In this document: positions 53,958 through 61,896 of the stretch, piece after piece | Numbering within the stretch: the stretch's first letter is position 1 | Layout of the letters: the number at the start of each line of letters is the position of its first letter | Assembly (NCBI RefSeq): GCF_000213255.1 | Contig: NC_015520.1 | Coordinates: forward strand, 2,721,349 to 2,785,348 | DNA length: 64,000 nt | Reading direction: 5' to 3' | Source: Mahella australiensis 50-1 BON | Lineage (GTDB): Bacteria > Bacillota > Clostridia > Mahellales > Mahellaceae | Position numbers and translations under genes: made by a program | Notes under the pieces: model-generated | Database searches by the model: none | What the model was told of the DNA's origin: nothing | The model's input: only the letters and a program-made list of their open reading frames with translations

Positions 53958-56164
53958 TAAAGCACGTTGCTTCATACCAGTGGCTGCGCACGCGTCGCTG
54001 GTGGCTGTGCCCGGCCGTCATAGCCGTCTGCGCCTTAATGGGCATATTTTCAATCATGAGCGCGCGGTCGCAGGACGCTACGACCGGCATGGACTTTATA
54101 TACGAATCCACGACATTTCTTACCGTAGCCATGTTCATAATATCGGCGGCCGCCGCCCTGGCCATAAACCGCGAGGCCGACGAGGACAGCGCCGACATAC
54201 TGTGGGCGCTGCCGGTAGACAATGCTTCTATGATATTCGGCAAATTCATGGGCATATTCCCGCTGGTGCTGGCATCCGCGGCGGCTTACTGGCTGCCGCA
54301 TGCCGTGATGATAACGGTCAAGTGGGCCGGCAGCGGCTTGTCTATATGGTACTTGGCAGGTGAGCTCGGTTTTGCGGCGCTGTTGCAGGGCGCCGGTATG
54401 GTATCGGCAGCGGCGGCTGGCGCTGCCCTCGGTCTCATACTGCGCGGCTTCTGGCTATATGGTACTGTAATAGCCTTATGGATGGGCGCATTCGCATCCA
54501 CCATAACCAGCATATGGCCTCTATATGAAAGCGCTCCTCAGGAACACATATATAAAATAATGTTTCGTCAGCTCATAGACTGGATATTAAACGGACCTAT
54601 GATGATGCCAAATCAGATGCCGAGGGATTTATACACCACCGTCCTGTATCCTGGCATACTTTGGCAGCGCGTATTCTATATAGCACTGGCGCTGTTTATC
54701 GCCGCGCTGGCCGCCGTATTGATACGAAGGCGCAGGGCGGCCGGACGAGCAAAGATGGTTTTGCGCACCACCTTGTCCGTCAGCCTGGCACTGGTAATAT
54801 GCTCTGCGGCAGTCTTTTTCTATGAGCAGGGTTATGGATATAGAAAATACCGGGATGAAATGGCCTTTTACGATGAATACTACGGCCATTTCTACAGCAA
54901 TAAACAGCCTTCGGCCAATGCTGTAGAGCTGCCCTCTGCGGACTACCTTGCCGAGATGCCGCTCTATATAGACAGCTATGACCTGGATGTCGATGTGACC
55001 AAGCCACCTGTGCTATCGGTAAAGGCCGCTCTCAACCTGCGCAATGTAGGCGATGACACCATGGAAAACCCACTCATCACGCTATGGCACGGCTTTAACG
55101 TCACATCTGCGTCGGCTGATGGCAAAAAGCTGACCGCTAAGCGGGTCGGCGACGGTGTTTACTTGGAGGGATTATCTCTCAATGCCGGCGCATCGGCGCA
55201 CATAGACATGGAATACACAGGCAGCGCCGAGTGGTGGGGCATATATTACTTACACCCGCGCCTCAACGCCTTTACCGATAAATACGGCTTCATACTGCCT
55301 GCCGATTACGGCTGGTACCCGCTGACCGTTCCTTTGCCGCTTATGAAAACCACTGATTCTGGCGGTTTTTCCGAAAACGGCTGGGGTGTATCACTGACAG
55401 GCGTAAGCCAGATAGTGCCGCTCGGCTTAACAAACGAGATGGACGAAAAATCACCTGCCACAAACGGCAACATAGACCCATGGCAGCGCCAGTCCTATTT
55501 CACCGTAACGGTGCACAAGGACAATGCCTCGCCGGTCGTATCCAGCATAGGCGAGGCTCAGAATCCATGCGAGAAGGACGTGCGCATAGCGGGCAAGGGG
55601 CATTACCTGACACTGATATGCTGGCCGCTGGAGAGGGTGGACGTGGATGGCAGCGCTTTATACAGGCCGCCCGAATATAAAGGCGACGAGGGTAAATATC
55701 CCGTAACGGTCATGAACGACACATGGAAATGGTTTGGCATATCTGGCAGGAAGGCTGTGGGCGTAATAATGCCGCCGTTCAACGGCGATCGTTATATGCC
55801 TGAGCTTGTCGACGGAGCGCAGGGCTTTTACATGGCGGCAAGGGAGGCGATGGGCTATGAGCAGGACTTTTTCTATGGCGTGATGACGGGCAGGGCACAA
55901 AATGGCGGTTCGGGCGAGTATATACTATACGCCATATATCCGGAGTGGAGAAAGTGGAAATACACCGGCTCATATGACGTTGAAGATATCAAGGGCTATA
56001 TAGAGGATATAGACGGCTTCTCGATATCGGATGCCGATAAAATAATGAAATGGTTTGCGAGCCATGACGATGCCGCCGCCCAAGCTACTTTACACGAATT
56101 GTATATGAAGGCGCAAAAGCAGCCGCTTAGCGTAGAGGATATAAAGGAGGCCTTCGGTTTATGA
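53954..56164 (+). CDS. ABC-2 type permease with large extracytoplasmic domain
   Basis: 736 residues from the ATG at 53954; a longer frame reading back into the ATPase gene is rejected. About six membrane spans in residues 1-260 (SYQWLRTRRWWLCPAVIAV, AAALAINREADEDSADILWALP), another near 280-300, then an outer domain of about 430 residues. In layout it resembles ABC permeases carrying an M1-peptidase-like domain, but no HExxH motif is present, so it would be non-catalytic. The outer domain may sense or bind a cell-envelope ligand. It overlaps the next gene by four bases. Confidence 0.8.
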   Translation: MIKHVASYQWLRTRRWWLCPAVIAVCALMGIFSIMSARSQDATTGMDFIYESTTFLTVAMFIISAAAALAINREADEDSADILWALPVDNASMIFGKFMGIFPLVLASAAAYWLPHAVMITVKWAGSGLSIWYLAGELGFAALLQGAGMVSAAAAGAALGLILRGFWLYGTVIALWMGAFASTITSIWPLYESAPQEHIYKIMFRQLIDWILNGPMMMPNQMPRDLYTTVLYPGILWQRVFYIALALFIAALAAVLIRRRRAAGRAKMVLRTTLSVSLALVICSAAVFFYEQGYGYRKYRDEMAFYDEYYGHFYSNKQPSANAVELPSADYLAEMPLYIDSYDLDVDVTKPPVLSVKAALNLRNVGDDTMENPLITLWHGFNVTSASADGKKLTAKRVGDGVYLEGLSLNAGASAHIDMEYTGSAEWWGIYYLHPRLNAFTDKYGFILPADYGWYPLTVPLPLMKTTDSGGFSENGWGVSLTGVSQIVPLGLTNEMDEKSPATNGNIDPWQRQSYFTVTVHKDNASPVVSSIGEAQNPCEKDVRIAGKGHYLTLICWPLERVDVDGSALYRPPEYKGDEGKYPVTVMNDTWKWFGISGRKAVGVIMPPFNGDRYMPELVDGAQGFYMAAREAMGYEQDFFYGVMTGRAQNGGSGEYILYAIYPEWRKWKYTGSYDVEDIKGYIEDIDGFSISDADKIMKWFASHDDAAAQATLHELYMKAQKQPLSVEDIKEAFGL

Positions 56165-56823
56165 TAAAGCGCATTCACGCTCAGGGCATACTACTAAGGC
56201 ACGGCATCGCGGCGGCTGCAGCCTTTGGCCTGCTATGCGCCGTTATCCTGGCAAATTACGATTCGCTTTTCGGTAACCCCCCCGATGGAGGTACATTATA
56301 CGCTATGGTTGAACAGTTTTTGCCACTCACTGCCGTTATTCTGTCCTCCTCGGTATGGAGCGATGTCGAGGGCAGGCGGCCCATGCTGTTCATGTCGCTG
56401 CCGTTTAACAGGGCGGAGGTGGTCTGCTACCGCATACTGTGGCCCGTCGCGGCGTTCATCGTCATAAGCACGGCCGTTATAGCATATGCCGGTACATATG
56501 TGGTAAAATTAGATATGAGCGCATGTGAGATGATAGCCTATAGTCTGCCGGTACCGTTGGTGCTTACGGCTATGGCCTCCTTTGCTGCTGTGCTGGCTAA
56601 AAGCGCCATGGCCGGCCAGGGCGCGACCTTCGCATGGTGGTTTATAGACACGATGGTCGGTCGACCGGTGATAAAGGAAATCTATCTTTTCGCTGCCACA
56701 AACCCGCCCGATGGCTTCAATATAGCTATAAACCGGTGGACGCTGGTGATTATATCGTTAGCGCTGGGAGTGGCTGCAGCACGGTTGTACGACAGCAGCG
56801 AAAGACTGATAGGAGAAACGTAA
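56161..56823 (+). CDS. Membrane protein, probable ABC-2 permease subunit
   Basis: 220 residues with about six hydrophobic spans. The stretch WSDVEGRRPMLFMSLPFNRAEVVCYRILWP is typical of ABC-2 exporter subunits (a cytoplasmic loop with RxxxLPxxR-like spacing). It lies between the large permease and the sigma factor gene and is coupled to both by overlaps (ATGA and TAATG). Likely partner of ATPase 1 or ATPase 2. Confidence 0.75.
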   Translation: MIKRIHAQGILLRHGIAAAAAFGLLCAVILANYDSLFGNPPDGGTLYAMVEQFLPLTAVILSSSVWSDVEGRRPMLFMSLPFNRAEVVCYRILWPVAAFIVISTAVIAYAGTYVVKLDMSACEMIAYSLPVPLVLTAMASFAAVLAKSAMAGQGATFAWWFIDTMVGRPVIKEIYLFAATNPPDGFNIAINRWTLVIISLALGVAAARLYDSSERLIGET

Positions 56824-57395
56824 TGGATTTGAACGACGAACAGCTTGCGGCGGCGGCGAGCCGCGGTGACAAGGCCGCTATGGAAGTGTTGATATACAGA
56901 TATCACGATAGCATATACAGGTATATATACCGGCTTACTGCTTCGGAAAGCGCGGCGCAGGACCTGGCGCAGGAGACCTTTCTGCACGCTATACAGGCGC
57001 TGCATAACGGCAGGCCGCCGCGCAGCTTCAGGCCGTGGCTGTACAGCATAGCGTCCAACCTGTGCCGCGACATGTGGAGGAGCGGCCATTACCTGCATGA
57101 GAAGGCCTGCGATATGAGCGATATGGATGTGCCATGCGATAGCGATGGCGGCATCGTGGATTTGCTGGAGCGACAGCAATTGCGAATGCGGGTCATAGAA
57201 GCCGTCACGTCGCTTCCCATGGATGTACGCCAGCCGGTGGTACTGCATTTTTACGAGGATATGAAGGTAAAGGACATAGCCGCGGTCATGGACATACCCG
57301 AAGGTACGGTAAAATCTAGGCTGCACAGGGCCTATAAGCTGCTCAAGGGGCGTTTAAGCAATGATGAAGGGAGTGCTGATGATGAGCGAGCGTAA
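56823..57395 (+). CDS. ECF-subfamily RNA polymerase sigma factor
   Basis: 190 residues from the ATG at 56823, which overlaps the previous stop; a long upstream extension in frame is rejected. Region 2: AAMEVLIYRYHDSIYRYIYRLT and AQDLAQETFLHAIQAL with SFRPWLYSIASNLCRDMWR. Region 4: LPMDVRQPVVLHFYEDMKVKDIAAVMDIPEGTVKSRLHRAYKLL. There is no region 1 or 3, so it is a true ECF factor. Two nearly identical TGAAC-N16-CGTC leaders in this window suggest its targets are its own operon and vanY. Confidence 0.93.
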   Translation: MDLNDEQLAAAASRGDKAAMEVLIYRYHDSIYRYIYRLTASESAAQDLAQETFLHAIQALHNGRPPRSFRPWLYSIASNLCRDMWRSGHYLHEKACDMSDMDVPCDSDGGIVDLLERQQLRMRVIEAVTSLPMDVRQPVVLHFYEDMKVKDIAAVMDIPEGTVKSRLHRAYKLLKGRLSNDEGSADDERA

Positions 57396-58215
57396 CAGAA
57401 ATATTGAAAATGCCATATGCGACGATGCCGGGCTGAACAAAGACGAGGCGGCATATATAAAGGATTGCCTGAATGCATATACAGCGCCCGGTCTGCCCGA
57501 GGGCAGCACCGCAAACCTGGCCGCCGCGATAGGGCAGCATATGGACGAGCTGTATGGCGCTCCGCACAAGCGCGTGAGCATAGGCGATATATTGAGCGCG
57601 GCGGCCGCACAGATGCGCTTTTACAACGTGTATATATGGATAGCGGCGCTGGTCGTCCTTCTGGTAGGCGCCGTATGGACATACGATACGGCAGACATAA
57701 TAAACGTAAATATAATGGTGGCCATGGTGCCGTGGCTGGGCAGCGGCCTAACGCTGTACGCCATGTACCAGCGCAGAGGAGTGTGGGGCGAGCTGGAGCG
57801 TATAAGTACGGTATCGTCGGAAGTGGCCGTCATGGGACGCTGGGTCATAGCCATAGGACTGGATGCCGCTGCGGCGTTGGTCGCCACACTGCTATCAGTG
57901 GCCATGGGCTGGGAGAGCAGCTTTGCCGCCCTCACGCTGAGCTGGCTGATACCGCTTCTTGTGTCGGCGGCGCTTTCGCTGGCAGTAACGCTGCGTTTTG
58001 GCATATCGGCGGCCCTCATAACCTCCATAATGATGTGGTCTGTGCAGTTGGCTGTCGGACCACACCTCAAAGCATTTTATCTGATAGCCTCGCCTGGCGA
58101 TGCATACTGGACAGCCAGCCGGTGGATAGGCCTCATACTGGCCGCAGCCCTCACGGCATGGTCATGTTTCATGCTGCGCCGCGCCGATAGGGAGGATACG
58201 CCATCATGCGAGTAG
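57379..58215 (+). CDS. Membrane protein, candidate anti-sigma factor
   Basis: 278 residues from the first of two adjacent ATGs at 57379, after GGGAG; it overlaps the sigma gene by 17 bp, the classic sigma/anti-sigma arrangement. A soluble N-terminal region of about 85 residues precedes six hydrophobic spans (VYIWIAALVVLLVGAVW, NIMVAMVPWLGSGLTLYAMY and others). It lacks the HxxxCxxC zinc motif of ZAS-type anti-sigmas, so the assignment rests on position and topology. It could instead be a transporter subunit for ATPase 2. Confidence 0.6.
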   Translation: MMSERNRNIENAICDDAGLNKDEAAYIKDCLNAYTAPGLPEGSTANLAAAIGQHMDELYGAPHKRVSIGDILSAAAAQMRFYNVYIWIAALVVLLVGAVWTYDTADIINVNIMVAMVPWLGSGLTLYAMYQRRGVWGELERISTVSSEVAVMGRWVIAIGLDAAAALVATLLSVAMGWESSFAALTLSWLIPLLVSAALSLAVTLRFGISAALITSIMMWSVQLAVGPHLKAFYLIASPGDAYWTASRWIGLILAAALTAWSCFMLRRADREDTPSCE

Positions 58216-58970
58216 CGCTGGACGTGCGAAAGGATAACGCCGAATGCCCTCCCATGCACATAACAGCCTGCTTCGGCCCCGGCGTAACCGCTGTGGTAGG
58301 CCCCAACGGCGCTGGCAAAACCACTCTGCTGCGCATGATGGCCGGGCTTATCCTACCCGACCGCGGCAGCTATACGGCGGATGGACGCCAGTTTTACCGT
58401 TACCTGCCGGGTAGCGATGCCGTCGCCGGCATAGACCCTGTCAGCCGCATGGCGCTGGCAAAACAGCTCGGCTACGTGCCGCAGTCCGGTATAATACACG
58501 TATCTATGAGGGTGAAAGACGCGTTGGAATACCTTGCCTGCATGCGCGGAAAGGCATCGCGTCGGCGCGTAGGCCATATAATGAAGCAATGGCACCTTGA
58601 GGAGGTGGCGCATATGAGGCTGGACAACCTTTCGCCCGGCCAGCGCCGCCGCTTTCTGGTGGCCCAGAGCCTTTTGACCGATCCGTCGCTGTGGCTGCTG
58701 GACGAGCCTACAGCCGGTCTGGCTCCCGAAGAGCGGCAGGCCGTGCTCAGAGCCATAGCATCGCGCCCAAACTGCACTACCGTCATAGCCACCCACATAC
58801 TGGAGGACGCTGCCGCCGTAGCCGACCGCGTGCTTATCATGCGCAGTGGTTGTATTATATGGTATGGCCGGCTGCAGGATATGTACGACGCTGCCTGTTG
58901 CCCGTCATCGGCTGCCGCCACAGCGCTGGAGCAGGCGTATATAAACATAATGCACCGCAATAACCGATAA
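58206..58970 (+). CDS. ABC transporter ATPase (second of the GC-rich operon)
   Basis: 254 residues. Walker A GPNGAGKTT, Q loop VPQSGIIHVSMRVKDALEYL, signature LSPGQRRRFLVAQSLL (Pro in place of Gly), Walker B LWLLDEPTAGL, His switch IATHILED. It overlaps the preceding membrane-protein gene by ten bases, suggesting the two form a second transporter. Last gene of the operon; GC-rich like its neighbours. Confidence 0.9.
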   Translation: MRVALDVRKDNAECPPMHITACFGPGVTAVVGPNGAGKTTLLRMMAGLILPDRGSYTADGRQFYRYLPGSDAVAGIDPVSRMALAKQLGYVPQSGIIHVSMRVKDALEYLACMRGKASRRRVGHIMKQWHLEEVAHMRLDNLSPGQRRRFLVAQSLLTDPSLWLLDEPTAGLAPEERQAVLRAIASRPNCTTVIATHILEDAAAVADRVLIMRSGCIIWYGRLQDMYDAACCPSSAAATALEQAYINIMHRNNR

Positions 58971-58985
58971 AATAGTAAATTTTAA

Positions 58986-59255
58986 TGGCCTAACATAGCG
59001 GACGATTCGGCGGACGAGGAAACTATAAGGCTTGCATTGAAAAAATACGGGATAACCGTTCCGGATAACGCCGGATTTACAGCGGAAGGCAAAGGCCAAT
59101 ATACTTTTGATGTTCGGGATGTGACGCTTGAATACAGCCTGGATTCCAAGGGATTCTATCAACCCGTTTACGAATTCGATGCTCAAGTCGACGGAAATAA
59201 GGTCGTTATTGCCATCCCGGCATTGAAATCACAATCGCATCTACCAGCTACGTGA
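58986..59255 (+). pseudogene. C-terminal fragment of an unknown protein
   Basis: About 89 codons without a usable start, encoding LALKKYGITVPDNAGFTAEG, GQYTFDVRDVTLEYSLD and YEFDAQVDGNKVVIAIP, a beta-rich tail of a secreted-type protein. It follows the last ATPase gene by 15 bp, and its TGA is the first three bases of the second ECF-type promoter. The missing front suggests a deletion at its left end. Confidence 0.65.
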
Positions 59256-59277
59256 ACCAAATTCCCTCCTATCCGTC
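59253..59277 (+). promoter_or_regulatory. ECF-sigma-type promoter of vanY
   Basis: TGAACC (59253-59258) and CGTC (59274-59277), the same elements and spacing as at 53007-53031. The start near 59284 leaves a leader of about 97 nt before the carboxypeptidase gene. Confidence 0.6.
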
Positions 59278-59318
59278 TTATCTTTCAGAAAGGCAAAATC
59301 ACGAGAGAATATTCGATG
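59253..59318 (+). repeat. 66-bp leader repeat, copy 2
   Basis: Gap-free match to 53007-53072 (54 of 66 bases by my count). The repeat ends at the ATG of a short frame whose first residues, MKIYLEYV, echo the ATPase start MEIHLDNV, so duplication included the beginning of that gene. Confidence 0.8.
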
Positions 59319-59420
59319 AAAATATACCTTGAATATGTAGCCATAGAGAATGTAAAAGAAATGGGAGAAACAGTTGTAAAATGCAAAAGAAACATAAAAA
59401 AAGGCGTTCAAGTTGTTTAA
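59316..59420 (+). other. Short leader ORF, remnant of an ABC ATPase start
   Basis: A 34-codon frame from the ATG at 59316, with a GAGAGA site, overlaps the vanY start in another frame. It is probably a vestige of the duplicated ATPase gene, but its translation could affect vanY initiation. Confidence 0.4.
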
Positions 59421-60277
59421 ATATCATTTTAGGCCTCTTACTAATAACAATTATAATAGGCGCCGCACTGATAAACCACCAAGAATTGATACCGGATACA
59501 CCACACGATTATGATACGACACCTGAAACTGAAATGGACGAACCAGGCGATATAGATTTGATCCCGGTATCAATAGATGACATACAAGATACCAGAGAGC
59601 TATGGCTGGTCAATGGAAAATATCAAATCAAGGAAAACGTTCCTCAGATGACCGTTGTGTCAGCCTATAAGAAAATACCGCTATCGTCAAGTGATATCAA
59701 AATGAATGCCGCTGCGTTAGAGCACCTTCAAAAAATGTTTTCGGATGCTGAAAATGATGGCATAAATAACCTTGTGGTAACCAGCGGCTATAGAACTCAT
59801 GAAAAACAATCCGAATTATATAAAAATGCGGATGATAAGTCATACGTTCAAAAACCGGAATCCAGCGAGCACGAAACCGGTTTGGCCGTAGATATTCAAC
59901 CCGTACGCCATGGTATGGACATTTCCGACAACGCGAGAGAGTGGCTACTCGATAATGCATGGGAATATGGATATATATTGCGCTACCCTGAAGATAAAAC
60001 AGATATCACAGGTATAGCATATGAGCCATGGCATTTCAGATACGTCGGACAACCACACGCAACATTCATAAAAAACAACAACTTAGTCCTCGAGGAATAT
60101 ATAGATTATCTAAAAAACAATAAAGGCTATACTATAACCGTTGACGGCTCTGAATATTACGTTTATCGAGTAACTGCAAAGAAAGATAAGATAAAAGTAC
60201 CCAAAACAGTCAAATATACCGTTTCGAGCGACAACACCGGCGGCTATATCATTACAGCTTCATTGAACGCTAAATAA
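59381..60277 (+). CDS. VanY-type D-alanyl-D-alanine carboxypeptidase
   Basis: 298 residues. One N-terminal membrane anchor (LNIILGLLLITIIIGAALI), a linker rich in Asp/Glu/Pro, then the M15B domain: LVVTSGYRTHEKQSELY, the zinc-binding SSEHETGLAVDI (His and Asp) and PWHFRYVG (catalytic Glu-equivalent context and His). It trims the terminal D-Ala from peptidoglycan precursors outside the cell. A C-terminal extension of about 60 residues follows. Presence of an ECF-type promoter upstream and vanW nearby suggests a role in envelope stress rather than true vancomycin resistance. Confidence 0.9.
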   Translation: MQKKHKKRRSSCLNIILGLLLITIIIGAALINHQELIPDTPHDYDTTPETEMDEPGDIDLIPVSIDDIQDTRELWLVNGKYQIKENVPQMTVVSAYKKIPLSSSDIKMNAAALEHLQKMFSDAENDGINNLVVTSGYRTHEKQSELYKNADDKSYVQKPESSEHETGLAVDIQPVRHGMDISDNAREWLLDNAWEYGYILRYPEDKTDITGIAYEPWHFRYVGQPHATFIKNNNLVLEEYIDYLKNNKGYTITVDGSEYYVYRVTAKKDKIKVPKTVKYTVSSDNTGGYIITASLNAK

Positions 60278-60307
60278 TAGGCTTTTATCGTTATCTGCAA
60301 ATATAAT

Positions 60308-60336
60308 TATACAAAATCCTAAAATCGGTGTATAAT
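60308..60336 (+). promoter_or_regulatory. Weak sigma-A promoter candidate
   Basis: TATACA (60308-60313) and TATAAT (60331-60336) spaced by 17 bp, about 36 bp before the GTG of the truncated radical SAM gene. Confidence 0.45.
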
Positions 60337-60371
60337 AAAGGAAACAATATATCGAAGGGAAGTTCTGTAAA

Positions 60372-61025
60372 GTGAATGTGCTTTTGGTCAACGCCCCATC
60401 CAACGGGATATATTATAAAATGGGGCTCAAGCTGCCGCCGCTCGGGGTAGCCTATCTGGCCGCGTACTTGCGCAAGGACGGTAAACATTCCGTTGATATA
60501 ATAGACATGAATGCACAACCTATAAAGCTTCAAGATATACCGTGGCGCGACTGGGACATAGTAGGCATATCGGGCGATACCAGCCGCCACAACAAAGTGC
60601 TTGAAATAGCCGCCTATGCCAAAGAAGCCAGTAGGATAGTAGTTACCGGTGGATATCACGTGACGTTTCTGGATGAAGATGTGCTGCGCACAGGCAATGC
60701 GGATTATGTGGTGCGCGGCGAAGGCGAGGAGATATTCGCCGAATTGGTCGATGCTTTAGCCGACGGCGGCGGTGTGTCGAAAGTAAATGGGATATCGTAT
60801 CTAGACGCCGACGGGAATATAGTGCGCGCACTCCTTAATGAATACGCATTACATGACGCAAAAAGAGATCATATGGTCGGTCATAAAGGCTTACCTAAGC
60901 TTCTATGGGCGGCCGTCGCGCTGGTGGGAGGTCCTTTCGGGCGCTGGCAAAGCGTTGTCGAGCATCAGATGAGAGGGCTGCGACGCCTTTATCTGAAAAT
61001 GCACATCGCAAAGTTGATAATATAG
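60372..61025 (+). CDS. Truncated radical SAM protein: B12-binding-like domain only
   Basis: 217 residues, GTG start. Residues 1-150 are the B12-binding-like Rossmann domain found in front of radical SAM enzymes (MNVLLVNAPSNG, LPPLGVAYLAAYLRKDG, WDIVGISGDT, VVTGGYHVTFLDEDVL, DYVVRGEGEEIFAELV). At about residue 160 it jumps to a basic C-terminal tail. The CxxxCxxC cluster-binding domain that should lie between is absent. An in-frame internal deletion is the simplest explanation. No enzymatic activity is expected. Confidence 0.7.
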   Translation: MNVLLVNAPSNGIYYKMGLKLPPLGVAYLAAYLRKDGKHSVDIIDMNAQPIKLQDIPWRDWDIVGISGDTSRHNKVLEIAAYAKEASRIVVTGGYHVTFLDEDVLRTGNADYVVRGEGEEIFAELVDALADGGGVSKVNGISYLDADGNIVRALLNEYALHDAKRDHMVGHKGLPKLLWAAVALVGGPFGRWQSVVEHQMRGLRRLYLKMHIAKLII

Positions 61026-61037
61026 GGGGGATAGCTC

Positions 61038-61859
61038 ATAGAACGTAAATCACGCAGTCAGGTGCGCATATGGCTTGGCAGGACCTATCATACCATACTG
61101 CGTTATCGGCAATGGTATCTATCCGGCGTATCATATAGCTCGGGATATGAAAATAAGGATAATTATCCTTATATAATATTTAATCATGAAACACCGCTCA
61201 TAAGGAACCTAAAAGGAGCGGATATGTGGCTGCAATACAACAAGATTATAAATCTGAAACTGGCCGTTCAAAAGCTAAACGGGGCCGTAATCCACTCAGG
61301 ACAAACTTTTTCATATTGGAAATACATAGGAAGGCCTACGGCAAGGAAAGGCTATACGGAAGGTATGGTACTTTATAACGGGCAGGTGCGCAGCGGCACA
61401 GGGGGCGGTCTCTGCCAATTATCTAACCTTATATACTGGATGACATTGCACACCCCTCTTACCGTCGTTGAACGCTGGAGACATAGTTATGATGTATTCC
61501 CGGATGATAACCGAACCCAGCCATTCGGAAGCGGAGCTACATGCGCTTATCCACGCCTTGATTTACAGATAAAAAACGATACCGCTCAATCCTTTATACT
61601 GGCGCTATCAGTTACCGATACCCACCTTTGCGGTCAGTGGCGTTCCACATCACCTATACAGTATCACTACGAGATATATGAAGGTGAGCATTGGATAACG
61701 CATGAACCATTGGGTCAGTACGTACGTCACAATATCATATATCGCAGGACATTCGACGAAGACGATAATATACTGGATGATAGGCCCATAGTTCAAAACC
61801 ATGCTATAATGATGTATCAACCATTTCTATCTGAGCCTAAAGATAGCTGCCAGGCTTAA
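61038..61859 (+). CDS. VanW family protein
   Basis: The VanW domain is intact: LKLAVQKLNGAVIHSGQTFSYWKYIGRPTARKGYTEGMVL and SGTGGGLCQLSNLIYWMTLHTPL, then VVERWRHSYDVFPD. Function is unknown but it is linked to cell-wall modification in vancomycin clusters. The first standard start is GTG at 61062 (265 residues). Family members usually begin with basic residues eight codons earlier, where this frame has ATA (61038-61040) eight bases after GGGGGG; ATA might be a mutated or rare start. Coordinates give the longer form. Confidence 0.85.
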   Translation: MERKSRSQVRIWLGRTYHTILRYRQWYLSGVSYSSGYENKDNYPYIIFNHETPLIRNLKGADMWLQYNKIINLKLAVQKLNGAVIHSGQTFSYWKYIGRPTARKGYTEGMVLYNGQVRSGTGGGLCQLSNLIYWMTLHTPLTVVERWRHSYDVFPDDNRTQPFGSGATCAYPRLDLQIKNDTAQSFILALSVTDTHLCGQWRSTSPIQYHYEIYEGEHWITHEPLGQYVRHNIIYRRTFDEDDNILDDRPIVQNHAIMMYQPFLSEPKDSCQA

Positions 61860-61896
61860 AAATGTAGAAAATGCTAAAAAGAGACGATCGGTTATA

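Noticed and set aside
56634-56822. Extended N-terminus for the ECF sigma factor
   Set aside because: It overlaps the previous gene in another frame and does not resemble a sigma domain; the ATG at 56823 starts at the correct point of region 2.
59381-61859. A true vancomycin resistance cluster
   Set aside because: VanY and VanW homologues are present, but there is no vanH/vanA/vanX or vanRS; both families also occur in susceptible bacteria.
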